Shown here piece by piece: positions 17,977-25,195 of a stretch of DNA of 39,727 nt. Every line of letters starts with the position of its first letter. The first letter of the stretch is position 1. The stretch is from Acidobacteriota bacterium. GTDB lineage: Bacteria; Acidobacteriota; Terriglobia; Acidiferrales; UBA7541. The notes under the pieces were generated by a model that made no database searches, was not told the DNA's origin, and saw only the letters and a program-made list of their open reading frames with translations. The DNA lies in NCBI GenBank assembly GCA_003224085.1, contig QHYK01000089.1:1-39727 (forward strand), in the 5' to 3' direction. The position numbers were made by a program, and so were the translations under genes.

Positions 17977-18372
17977 CTACTTCCGACTTCGTCGGTCAGC
18001 GTCTTCGACGAGTTTTCGCAACTCCGAGAGCTTTTGGGGAGATAACTGCCGTGATTTCACCATAGCCAGAACCACTTGTTCCGCCGATCCACCAAAAAGT
18101 TTATGGACAAGATCGCCTAGCGCAGTCGATGCAGCATCAAAACGCGAAATCGCAGCTTCGTAATGATACGCCCTGTCTCGCAGTTTCCGGCGCACGCCAC
18201 CTTTGCGATGAAGAACGTTCAGAACTGTTTGAACCGTTGTGTACGCCAGCGGCCGGCTAGGCGGAAGGCGATCGATTACCCCTTGGACCGTGCATGCGCC
18301 GGAGTCCCACAGAATGTCCATCAGCTCAAGCTCGGCTTCCGTGAAGCGTCCTGGTTTTGCCTTGTTAGCCAT
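17977..18372 (-). CDS. BlaI/MecI/CopY-type transcriptional repressor
   Basis: The 131-residue product has the winged-helix fold of BlaI/MecI: FTEAELELMDILWDSG, then TVQGVIDRLPPSRPLAYTTVQTVLNVLHRKG, then a dimerisation helix region. BlaI proteins bind TACA/TGTA dyads as dimers and are removed through the partner M56 protease, encoded 6 bases downstream. ATG at 18372 matches the usual family start (MANKAKPGRFTEAELELM). A longer TTG-initiated frame would include its own -35 box and is rejected. A TACA-N8-TGTA dyad overlaps the start codon (18372-18387), so autoregulation is likely. The repressor is divergent from the dinB-dnaE2 unit 240 bases away. Confidence 0.92.
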   Translation of the reverse strand: MANKAKPGRFTEAELELMDILWDSGACTVQGVIDRLPPSRPLAYTTVQTVLNVLHRKGGVRRKLRDRAYHYEAAISRFDAASTALGDLVHKLFGGSAEQVVLAMVKSRQLSPQKLSELRKLVEDADRRSRK

Positions 18373-18381
18373 ACAACGCGG

Positions 18382-18411
18382 ACTGTAGCGAGTCCCATTG
18401 CGGTTTGTCAA
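18382..18411 (-). promoter_or_regulatory. Promoter of BlaI-M56 operon with overlapping dyad
   Basis: On the minus strand a perfect -35 TTGACA (18411-18406) is 18 bases from TACAGT (18387-18382). Transcription would begin within a few bases of the ATG at 18372, giving an almost leaderless mRNA. A TACA-N8-TGTA dyad (18372-18387) covers the -10 and the start codon and is the best candidate BlaI operator. The inner spacing is longer than in the classical Bla/Mec boxes. Confidence 0.55.
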
Positions 18412-18450
18412 CTATATTTATAGGACTCCGACAGTAGAATTCGGCTCAAG

Positions 18451-18490
18451 AAGCGAAGGTATTGACTTTCGCTTTTTATTCTCCTATAGT
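18451..18490 (+). promoter_or_regulatory. dinB-dnaE2 promoter with inverted repeat over the -35 box
   Basis: TTGACT (18462-18467) and TATAGT (18485-18490) are 17 bases apart, a strong sigma-70-like promoter. A perfect inverted repeat, AAGCGAA (18451-18457) and TTCGCTT (18468-18474) with a 10-base centre, brackets the -35 box. That is where a repressor such as LexA would act, but the sequence matches no LexA box I know. The leader to dinB would be about 115 bases. Confidence 0.6.
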
Positions 18491-18514
18491 ACGGGGCGGT
18501 AGAGGGAACGGGAA

Positions 18515-18574
18515 AACGGGTGGCGCGCTGTCTCCATTGCCGCCTAGGCTCTCACGAGGCAGCCGCCGCCCGTT
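18515..18574 (+). other. Long-stem hairpin in dinB leader
   Basis: AACGGGTGGCG (18515-18525) can pair with CGCCGCCCGTT (18564-18574), 11 pairs including one G-U, enclosing 38 bases. It lies wholly in the predicted untranslated leader, ending about 40 bases before the dinB start codon. It could tune translation or mRNA stability. Confidence 0.4.
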
Positions 18575-18613
18575 GAATCCACCCCAGAACCCGCCTCCCT
18601 TTCAGGAGCTGTC

Positions 18614-20113
18614 ATGAACACCTGTGTCGAAAGCATAGTCCTCGCCCCCGCCATCGAGAGCATGCAGGAGGGCGTTGCGCCCGCGGAGGAGAAGAACTGC
18701 GGGGCCTTCTGCACCCCACCGTGCGGGGCTCAGGACGAGGAGGCCCCGCGCGGTGCCAGTGCTGGGCCGGGGGCTGTAGCGCAGGGCGACAGCCCTGCAG
18801 GTTTTTCCGACAGGCCCATACCGCAAACGCCGCAACCCGAACCGGCTGCGGAGAAAAATCCCTGGTCCGCCTGGGCCTGGCTCGGGCTCTGCAAGTCTCC
18901 GGCCCGCGAGATCCCCAACCTCGTCCACGTGGACGTGGACGCGTTTTTCGCTTCGGTCGAGCAGGTGCTGAATCCCCGGCTGCGTGGCAAGCCCGTGCTG
19001 GTCGGACGCGGCTGCGTCGCTTCGGCAAGCTATGAAGCAAAAGCGCTTGGCGTGAAAACCGCGATGGGCTTCCGCGAAGCGCTGCGCGTTTGCCCTCAAG
19101 CCATCGTCGTCCCCGGCCAGTACGAGCACTACGCCGACTTTGCCGAACGCGTGCGCCGCATCCTCGAAACCTACACGCCCGCCGTCGAAACCGCTGCGCT
19201 CGACGATTTTTACCTCGACTTCGCCGGCACCGAGCGCCTGTATCCCGATTATCGCGGGACGCTCGTGCGCTTGCAGATGGAAATCTTCAAGACAACAGGA
19301 CTGAGCGTTTCGATTGGCGCGGCGCGCACAAAAGTGGTTGCGTCGATCGCTTCGCGGCTCGAGCGCCCGCGCGGCTTCCGCATGGTCGCTCCCGGCGACG
19401 AAGAAACCTTCCTGACGCCGCTGCCGGTGGAGAAGCTCCATGGCATCGGCCACATGCACACGAGCACGCTAGCCGAGCGCGGCATCACCACCATCGGCCA
19501 ACTGCGCCGCGTGCCGAAAGCCGCGCTCCACGCGGCCTTCGGCGAAGCCATCGGCCAGCAAATCTGGGAGCGCGCCCGCGGCCTCGACGGCCGCGAGGTG
19601 CTGCCGCCCTCCACGCCAAAATCTGTTTCTCGCGAAACCACCATCGAAGGCGGCACCATCGACACGGAATTTCTCAGCGGCCTGATCGAGTATCTCAGCG
19701 AGCGCATCGGCTCGACCCTGCGTGAATACGGCAAGCAGGCGCGCACTCTCGGCCTGCGCCTCCGTTACGTCGACCATTTTTCGGCGCACCAGACGGTGCG
19801 GCTCAGCAAACCAACCAACGACGAGCGCGAATTGCTCTTCGCCGCCAAGGAACTGTTCACCAAACTGTTCACGCGCCGCGTGGCCGTGCGGCTCGCCGGC
19901 GTCAGCGTGACAAACCTCGAAACCGACCGCCGCCAAAACGAATTGTTCGACACCAGCGCGAACCGCCGCTGGCATCTCAACCGCGAAATGGACCGAGTGC
20001 GCGGCCGCTTCGGCTGGAACGCCGTTTTTTACGGCAAAGGCCTCGCCCTGCGCGAGCATTACGCCACCAAGCCCACCGGCCTGGTGCTCTCGACTCCCTG
20101 CTTATCGCGGTGA
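18614..20113 (+). CDS. dinB: Y-family DNA polymerase (DinB/Pol IV-like) with N-terminal extension
   Basis: Translesion DNA polymerase of 499 residues. The palm begins at about residue 103 with HVDVDAFFASVEQ (D107), followed by SYEAKALGVKTAM and the second metal motif ALDDFYLDF (D197-D198). HhH and little-finger regions follow, with a clamp-binding-like QNELF near 455. Ordinary Pol IV has Asp-Glu at the second motif; here it is Asp-Asp. The first 100 residues are an Ala/Pro-rich extension absent from Pol IV, part of which is encoded by a perfect palindrome (18781-18798). ATG at 18614 has AGGAG 5 bases upstream. The gene heads a unit with dnaE2 and may stand in for imuB. Both metal motifs are present, unlike in ImuB, so it is probably catalytic. 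Confidence 0.9.
   Translation: MNTCVESIVLAPAIESMQEGVAPAEEKNCGAFCTPPCGAQDEEAPRGASAGPGAVAQGDSPAGFSDRPIPQTPQPEPAAEKNPWSAWAWLGLCKSPAREIPNLVHVDVDAFFASVEQVLNPRLRGKPVLVGRGCVASASYEAKALGVKTAMGFREALRVCPQAIVVPGQYEHYADFAERVRRILETYTPAVETAALDDFYLDFAGTERLYPDYRGTLVRLQMEIFKTTGLSVSIGAARTKVVASIASRLERPRGFRMVAPGDEETFLTPLPVEKLHGIGHMHTSTLAERGITTIGQLRRVPKAALHAAFGEAIGQQIWERARGLDGREVLPPSTPKSVSRETTIEGGTIDTEFLSGLIEYLSERIGSTLREYGKQARTLGLRLRYVDHFSAHQTVRLSKPTNDERELLFAAKELFTKLFTRRVAVRLAGVSVTNLETDRRQNELFDTSANRRWHLNREMDRVRGRFGWNAVFYGKGLALREHYATKPTGLVLSTPCLSR
18781..18798. repeat. Palindrome inside dinB N-terminal extension
   Basis: GCAGGGC and GCCCTGC arms enclose GACA, a perfect 7-bp hairpin within the coding region for the Pro/Ala-rich extension. 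The surrounding sequence (CTGTAGCGCAGG...) resembles intergenic REP-like repeats of soil bacteria, as far as I can recall. It looks inserted in frame. Confidence 0.5.
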
Positions 20114-20174
20114 AGGATGTCATTGTTTGCTGGGGCGCAATGACGCCATCGTGAAAGCACGGGATGTTGAAATG

Positions 20175-20197
20175 AAAAAGGCTCGAGCAATCGAGCC
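20175..20197 (-). terminator. Hairpin with T-run on minus strand between dinB and dnaE2
   Basis: GGCTCGA (20180-20186) and TCGAGCC (20191-20197) form a perfect 7-bp stem around GCAA. Read on the minus strand the stem is followed by five T (20179-20175), as in an intrinsic terminator that would block antisense transcription into dinB. On the plus strand it is simply a stable GNRA-loop hairpin in the dinB-dnaE2 spacer. Confidence 0.45.
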
Positions 20198-20300
20198 AGT
20201 CATCGGTACCGGTAAGCCTTTGCCAGTTTTAGCCTGACTGCCGTAATTTGCTTGTTTTCTCGTCTCCCTACCGCAGAAGCACGCAGCTCTCGGGGCTCAC

Positions 20301-23300
20301 GTGTTCGTTCATTTGCATTGTCACAGCCACTATTCGTTCTTGCGGGGCGTCGCATCACCCGAAGAAATCATTGCTGCGGCGGTCGAGCAGAAAATGCCCG
20401 CTGTGGCACTAACGGACACCAACGGCATGTACGCGGCGGTGTCGTTCTACAAAAAAGCGCTGGACGCGCAAATCAAGCCGATTGTCGGCGTAACACTGGA
20501 TGTCCAATTTCGTATTTCGAGTGACGAATTTCGAAATTTGGAAAACGAAACTCGAAATTCGGCGAGCGTAACGCTAACGCTATTGGCCGCAGACATGGAG
20601 GGCTATAGCAATCTTTGCCAGCTCACTACGTTGCGGCATTTGGGCACGGCGGAGCAAAACAAGGCCGCCGAAGCCGACGGCCGCCCCGTCACCTTGCAGG
20701 AATTGGCGGAGTACCACCGCGGCGTCATCGCACTGTGTCCCTTGCCAGCACAAACACACGATACCAGCAACCGTAGGGGCACGATACATCGTGCCCCTCA
20801 CCAATCACGGGTCACAAGTCACGCGTCACAAGTCACGAATTACTTTTCGCAATGGAAAGACATTTTTGCCGACCACCTCTACATCAAAGTCCAGCACCTC
20901 TCTCCCGGCGACGGCCGCACCCTGCGCGAAGCCGAGCGCCTCGGCCGCGAACTTGGCATCCCTCTCGTGGCCACAAACAACGTGCACTTCCTCAAACCCG
21001 AGGAGCATCTCCATCACCGCGCGGTAAACGCAATTCGCACCGGCGGACTATTAACCACGGTCACGCCGCCCGAAATCGCCACCCCCGAAGCTTGGTTCAA
21101 GACCGCCGCGGAAATGCACAAATGTTTCCCCGATCATCCGGAATGGCTGCACGCAACAACAGAAATCGCCGACCGCTGCGACCTGCAGCTCGGACTGCAC
21201 AAACTGATCCTCCCGGAGTGCTCGGTTCCCGACGGCGAATCCGCCTTTTCCTATTTGTGGAAACTCAGCTTCGATGGCGCTCGCAAACGCTACAAGCCCC
21301 TGCGCCCGGAAGTGCTTTCGCGGCTCACGCACGAACTCGCAGTCATCGAGCATTGGCAGCTCGCTCCGTATTTTTTGCTGGTTAACGACATCGTCGAAGA
21401 GGCTCGCCGCCGCGGCATTCCCGCCGTTGCGCGCGGGTCTGCGGCCAGTTCCATGGTCACTTATTGCCTCGGCATTTCGCGTGTCTGCCCGCTGCGCTGG
21501 GAACTTTATTTCGAGCGTTTCTTGAACGAACAGCGCGGCGATTGCCCGGACATCGACATTGATATCTGCGGCGCGCGCCGCGATGAATTGCTCGATTACG
21601 TCTACGCGCACTGGGGCGCGGAACACGTCGCCATGATCGGCTGCTTTATTACCATGCACGCGCGGCTCGCCGTCCGGGAAGTGGCAAAAGTCTTCGGCGT
21701 GCCGCCAGGCGAAGTGGACCGCTTCACCAAGCGCCTGCCGCACCGCCCCGTGCGCGAAATCCTGCAAGCCATTCGCAATCTGCCGGAATGCCGCGACCTT
21801 CCTGCAGACGACGAACCCTGGAAAACCATTTTGCAAGTTGCATTGCGCCTCGACGATGCGCCTCGCCACATGGGAATTCATCCCTGCGGCACGGTGATTT
21901 CCGCACAGCCGTTGACGCGATTAACACCTCTCGAACGGGCCACCAAAGGCATCATCGTCACGCAATACGACATGAACTCCATCGAAGACCTCGGCCTCAT
22001 CAAGATGGACCTGCTCGGCCAGCGCGGCTTCACCACCATGTCGCTCGCGCTCGACAACATCGAGCGCAGCCTTCAACCCGTGGGGGCGGGGCTTGTTGAC
22101 CCTGAGCCTGCCGGCGCAGACAGTCAAAGCCGAACGACCCCGCCCGCTTCCAACACCTCAAGCGTCGCCCCCGACGGCGTGACGCCCTGTCCCAAACCGC
22201 GCGAACTGGATTTCGACGCCATCCCCGAAAACGATCCCGCAACCCGCGACGTCATTGCTGCCGGCCGCACCATGGGCGTATTCCAAATCGAATCTCCCGC
22301 CATGCGCAGCATGCTCCGCATGATGAAGGCGCGGACACTCGAGGAAATGGCCATCGCGCTGGCCATCATTCGGCCGGGCGCCGCCGAATATGGCTCGAAG
22401 GAACTGTTCGTCAAGCGCCTTCGCGGCAAAGAAAAACTCACTTACCCGCACGATTCCCTCGAACCCATCCTGCGCGACACCCGGGGCGTCTGCATTTATC
22501 AGGAGCAGGTCATGCAAATTGCGCAAGCGCTCGGCAGCTTGTCGCTGGCCGAAGCCGACCTGGTGCGCCGGTCTTCGGTAAAGTATTCCGGCCCGGCCGA
22601 TTACCACCGACTGCGCGGAAAATTTGACAAAGCCGCGGGCATGATGGGCCTCACAAAACAGCAGCGCGAAGAATCCTGGCAGATGGTCGAGAAATTCGCC
22701 GGCTTCGGATTCTGCAAAGCCCACGCCGCCACCTATGCCGACGTCGCCTACCGCATGGCCTACCTGAAAACACATCATTCGGCGGAATTTCTTGCCGCCA
22801 TGTGCAGCGCCGGCGCAGGGTTCTATCACGTTTCCGCATATGTCGAAGAAGCCAAACGCTGGGGCATTCCCGTGCGGCTGCCGTCGGTGAATCATTCGCG
22901 CATGGAGTACACCGCCGAACCTGCTGATCACGGCAAGCGCGCGCTTCGCGTCGGCCTGCTGCAAATCAAAGGACTGCGCATCGAAACCATCACTGCTATC
23001 GTCCGCGCGCGGGAACAATCCGGGCCGTTCCGCTCTCTCGAAGATTTTCTTCGCCGCGTTTCCGTCGGACGCCACGAAATCGAATCGCTCATCAAATGCG
23101 GCGCCTTCGATGAAGGGAGCGACGAAACGCACAGCGAAGCTCACCGAAGGACGCGCCCCGAAATGCTCTGGGATTGGAATCTTCTGCAAACCGCAGGGAA
23201 AGGCTCACCGACAAGCGCCTCGCGATCTCTAGGCATGACCCTTCCCCAAAAAACGGAAACCTTGTTCGCCGAATCCAGCGCGCCGGATCCCGTCGCCACG

Positions 23301-23693
23301 GCTCTCGCAGAAATGCAAATACCGGAATACACCCTCGAGCAAAAACTTCGTTATGAACGCGAAATCCTCGAAGTCTGCGTCAGCGGCCACCCGCTCGATT
23401 TTCTCCCGCGCAACGGCGAAGTCTGGAGCGACGAACTACCCGCCCTGCTCGGCAAGCGCGTCACGCTCTGCGGCTGGGTGATCACTTACCGCCATGTCGG
23501 CACGAAAAATTTCCGCAACATGATGTTCGTCACGCTCGAAGACCAGCGGGGCGTCTACGAAGTCGTGCTTTTCCCCGACGTTTACGATCGCTACGGCGGT
23601 CTGGTCTACGAGACGCGCACGATGCGCGTCACCGGCCGCGTCGAGCCGGATGGGCAGATCAACGGTGAAAAGCTGGAAGCGCTGCGGAAATAA
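20301..23693 (+). CDS. dnaE2: Error-prone DNA polymerase III alpha-type subunit DnaE2
   Basis: The 1130-residue C-family polymerase has an N-terminal PHP domain (HLHCHSHYSFLRG at 4-16), palm motif CPDIDIDICGARRDEL with the catalytic Asp pair, and fingers with LGLIKMDLLGQRG and GVCIYQEQVMQIA. A helix-hairpin-helix and a C-terminal OB fold (VTLCGWVITYRHVGTKNFRNM) follow. DnaE2 carries out mutagenic translesion synthesis. GTG at 20301 is the likely start. DnaE2 is usually 1030-1080 residues; the excess comes from low-complexity insertions at about 68-88, 150-181, 598-628 and 955-985. One contains a perfect 10-bp palindrome and tandem repeats. PHP motif TDT replaces the usual TDH, so the domain may lack phosphoesterase activity. 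It lies 187 bases after dinB. Confidence 0.93.
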   Translation: MFVHLHCHSHYSFLRGVASPEEIIAAAVEQKMPAVALTDTNGMYAAVSFYKKALDAQIKPIVGVTLDVQFRISSDEFRNLENETRNSASVTLTLLAADMEGYSNLCQLTTLRHLGTAEQNKAAEADGRPVTLQELAEYHRGVIALCPLPAQTHDTSNRRGTIHRAPHQSRVTSHASQVTNYFSQWKDIFADHLYIKVQHLSPGDGRTLREAERLGRELGIPLVATNNVHFLKPEEHLHHRAVNAIRTGGLLTTVTPPEIATPEAWFKTAAEMHKCFPDHPEWLHATTEIADRCDLQLGLHKLILPECSVPDGESAFSYLWKLSFDGARKRYKPLRPEVLSRLTHELAVIEHWQLAPYFLLVNDIVEEARRRGIPAVARGSAASSMVTYCLGISRVCPLRWELYFERFLNEQRGDCPDIDIDICGARRDELLDYVYAHWGAEHVAMIGCFITMHARLAVREVAKVFGVPPGEVDRFTKRLPHRPVREILQAIRNLPECRDLPADDEPWKTILQVALRLDDAPRHMGIHPCGTVISAQPLTRLTPLERATKGIIVTQYDMNSIEDLGLIKMDLLGQRGFTTMSLALDNIERSLQPVGAGLVDPEPAGADSQSRTTPPASNTSSVAPDGVTPCPKPRELDFDAIPENDPATRDVIAAGRTMGVFQIESPAMRSMLRMMKARTLEEMAIALAIIRPGAAEYGSKELFVKRLRGKEKLTYPHDSLEPILRDTRGVCIYQEQVMQIAQALGSLSLAEADLVRRSSVKYSGPADYHRLRGKFDKAAGMMGLTKQQREESWQMVEKFAGFGFCKAHAATYADVAYRMAYLKTHHSAEFLAAMCSAGAGFYHVSAYVEEAKRWGIPVRLPSVNHSRMEYTAEPADHGKRALRVGLLQIKGLRIETITAIVRAREQSGPFRSLEDFLRRVSVGRHEIESLIKCGAFDEGSDETHSEAHRRTRPEMLWDWNLLQTAGKGSPTSASRSLGMTLPQKTETLFAESSAPDPVATALAEMQIPEYTLEQKLRYEREILEVCVSGHPLDFLPRNGEVWSDELPALLGKRVTLCGWVITYRHVGTKNFRNMMFVTLEDQRGVYEVVLFPDVYDRYGGLVYETRTMRVTGRVEPDGQINGEKLEALRK
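20507..20564. repeat. AT-rich self-complementary insertion in dnaE2
   Basis: This stretch is markedly richer in A and T than the rest of the gene and is built of repeated AATTTCG / CGAAATT words in both orientations. It encodes residues of about 69-89 (ISSDEFRNLENETRNSA), which interrupt an ordinary PHP-domain strand. It appears to be an intergenic-type repeat captured in frame. Confidence 0.6.
20775..20798. repeat. Perfect palindrome in dnaE2 coding region
   Basis: AGGGGCACGA (20775-20784) and TCGTGCCCCT (20789-20798) are exact reverse complements around TACA. The sequence has the look of a widespread REP-type intergenic palindrome (GTAGGGGC...GCCCCT). Here it lies in frame inside the PHP domain and encodes part of a Thr/Arg/His-rich loop. 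Confidence 0.75.
20811..20837. repeat. Tandem 14-bp repeats in dnaE2
   Basis: The 13-mer GTCACAAGTCACG occurs at 20811-20823 and again at 20825-20837, preceded by a degenerate third copy (AATCACGG). Each unit is itself two GTCAC words. It directly follows the palindrome at 20775-20798 and stays in frame. Confidence 0.75.
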
Positions 23694-23707
23694 CGGAAAT
23701 CACGAGA

Positions 23708-24031
23708 ATGGCGGTGTACTTCATGATTCGCACAAACCCAAAAACCATACCGGGTGCCGAGCCTGAAACCGGCCGCCCCGCCGGAAGCGGCGAAGAATGG
23801 CTCGGGCGAAACCGCAGCTCCAAGCGCCGCCTATGGGAACGCCTCAATCCCCTCAGCCGCAAACAAATCCGCATCATCGCCGAAGCCCTGGCGCTCCAGC
23901 AAACTCACGCGCAATTGCCCGAACCGCTCCGCGCGCGCTTGAGCGCAACCCTCCAGGAACTCGATCTCCTGGTCGCGCGCCTCCGCGCCTTGCTCGTGGA
24001 GGTAGCACGACGGACACCACCCGGCCCATAA
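23708..24031 (+). CDS. Small protein of unknown function downstream of dnaE2
   Basis: A 107-residue frame begins 14 bases after the dnaE2 stop. I do not recognise it. The first 50 residues are polar with Gly, Pro and Arg (KTIPGAEPETGRP, KRRLWERLNPLSRKQ). The second half looks like one or two amphipathic helices rich in Leu and Ala (RIIAEALALQQTHAQL, LQELDLLVARLRALLVEVARR) and could form a coiled coil. No strong ribosome binding site is visible. Position suggests co-transcription with dinB-dnaE2. A long overlapping frame in another register makes the call uncertain. Confidence 0.5.
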   Translation: MAVYFMIRTNPKTIPGAEPETGRPAGSGEEWLGRNRSSKRRLWERLNPLSRKQIRIIAEALALQQTHAQLPEPLRARLSATLQELDLLVARLRALLVEVARRTPPGP

Positions 24032-24069
24032 ACGTTGCAGCGTCCATTTGGCGGCGGGATACTTTTTGT

Positions 24070-25119
24070 ATGGGTGTCCATGGAAAGCGTGGCCTCGTTT
24101 TCTCTGCGGCGGCGGTCCTGGCGCTGCCTGCGCTTGCTTTTTCTGCGCGCGCCGATGAAATTCGCCTGAAGGACGGCAGGAAGATCAACGGCGTCATCGT
24201 CGGCTATGAAGACAACATGTTCAAGGTCAAGACGGACTACGGATATGAGCTCGTCGAGAAGGACAAAATCACCTCGATTATTCCGACTACGCCGGCCGCC
24301 AAGGCCGCGCCGGATTCAGCCGCAAAAAAGGACGCTCCTCAGCATCCGCCCAAGCCCGCCGCTGATGCACGCGATGCGCGACCGGAGCCGGCCGTGGCCA
24401 CCGCCGCGAATACCGGCGCTGCCGCAACACCAACCAATGCTAGCGTAAAGAGCGGCACGCCGGCGGCCAGCGGAAAATCCGAAAAAACATCGGCGAAATC
24501 TGCGAACGCCGCCGCAAAACCCGATGCTCCCGCCGCCCCCGCGGCAAACGCTCCTGCTCCCGCAAATAAAACATCCGCATCGGCAACGACGACCACGCCA
24601 GCGTCAGCCGCAGCAACTCCGGTCTCACCTAACCAGCCCGAAGTCCCCGCCAACCGCGAGGAAGTCACCGGGAACACCTACACGAACTACACGCACGGAT
24701 TCCGCATGTACAAAGCGCCGAGCTGGAACCTCATTGAGGAAGCGCGCAATGCTCTGCCCAACGCCATTGTGGCCATGGGCACCAGCAACGAATCCACGCT
24801 GATGGTGGTCGGCGAAGAAAAAACCAAAGATTCACTGGATGCTGCCGCAGCCGCGGTCGAAAAGCGCTTGAACGACGTCTACGTGAACTACCGGCGGCTC
24901 TCGCAGAAAAAGACCGTGGTAGGGGGAATGCCTGCCGTTGATTATCAGTACCGGGGAAAAGCGGACGACCACGACTGGTCGGGAAGGCTTGTCGTCATTG
25001 CTCGCGGCAAGGACATTCTCACCGTGCTGGCCATGACCTACGCCGACAGCGATCTGATTCAAATCCAGGAAAACGTCATCGCCCGCTCGATCACCAGCCT
25101 CGACTTCAACGTGCCCTAA
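24070..25119 (+). CDS. Secreted two-domain protein with Ala/Pro-rich linker
   Basis: From ATG 24070 the product has 349 residues. It has a signal peptide ending near residue 28 (FSARA/DEI) and a small N-terminal all-beta domain (DEIRLKDGRKINGVIVGYED and the strand pattern after it). A long Ala/Pro/Lys/Thr linker (about 75-195) leads to a C-terminal alpha/beta domain (HGFRMYKAPSWNLIEEA, then RLVVIARGKDILTVLAMTY, then RSITSLDF). The C-terminal pattern resembles the PsbP/DcrB fold seen in exported stress proteins, a loose resemblance only. The open frame extends upstream to 23797 in the same register, but that part lacks a signal and overlaps the small ORF, so I start at 24070. Confidence 0.8.
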   Translation: MGVHGKRGLVFSAAAVLALPALAFSARADEIRLKDGRKINGVIVGYEDNMFKVKTDYGYELVEKDKITSIIPTTPAAKAAPDSAAKKDAPQHPPKPAADARDARPEPAVATAANTGAAATPTNASVKSGTPAASGKSEKTSAKSANAAAKPDAPAAPAANAPAPANKTSASATTTTPASAAATPVSPNQPEVPANREEVTGNTYTNYTHGFRMYKAPSWNLIEEARNALPNAIVAMGTSNESTLMVVGEEKTKDSLDAAAAAVEKRLNDVYVNYRRLSQKKTVVGGMPAVDYQYRGKADDHDWSGRLVVIARGKDILTVLAMTYADSDLIQIQENVIARSITSLDFNVP

Positions 25120-25195
25120 AGCGTCCGTCCACGCACTGGTCTAAATTGGAAGAGTTCCGCCGACCTTTGCTTGGGAAGAATTTTTCTGGTTCGGC

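Noticed and set aside
20175-20197. Terminator for dinB on the plus strand
   Set aside because: The hairpin lacks a T-run on the plus strand; it only has terminator form on the minus strand.
20811-20837. Possible CRISPR-like repeat
   Set aside because: Two contiguous 14-bp units with no spacers, inside a coding region.
21051-23189. Long minus-strand open frames opposite dnaE2
   Set aside because: Antisense shadows; dnaE2 motifs on the plus strand are unambiguous.
23797-24069. Upstream extension of the secreted protein to a 440-residue frame
   Set aside because: The extension overlaps the small ORF and puts the clear signal peptide at residue 92; the start at 24070 fits better.
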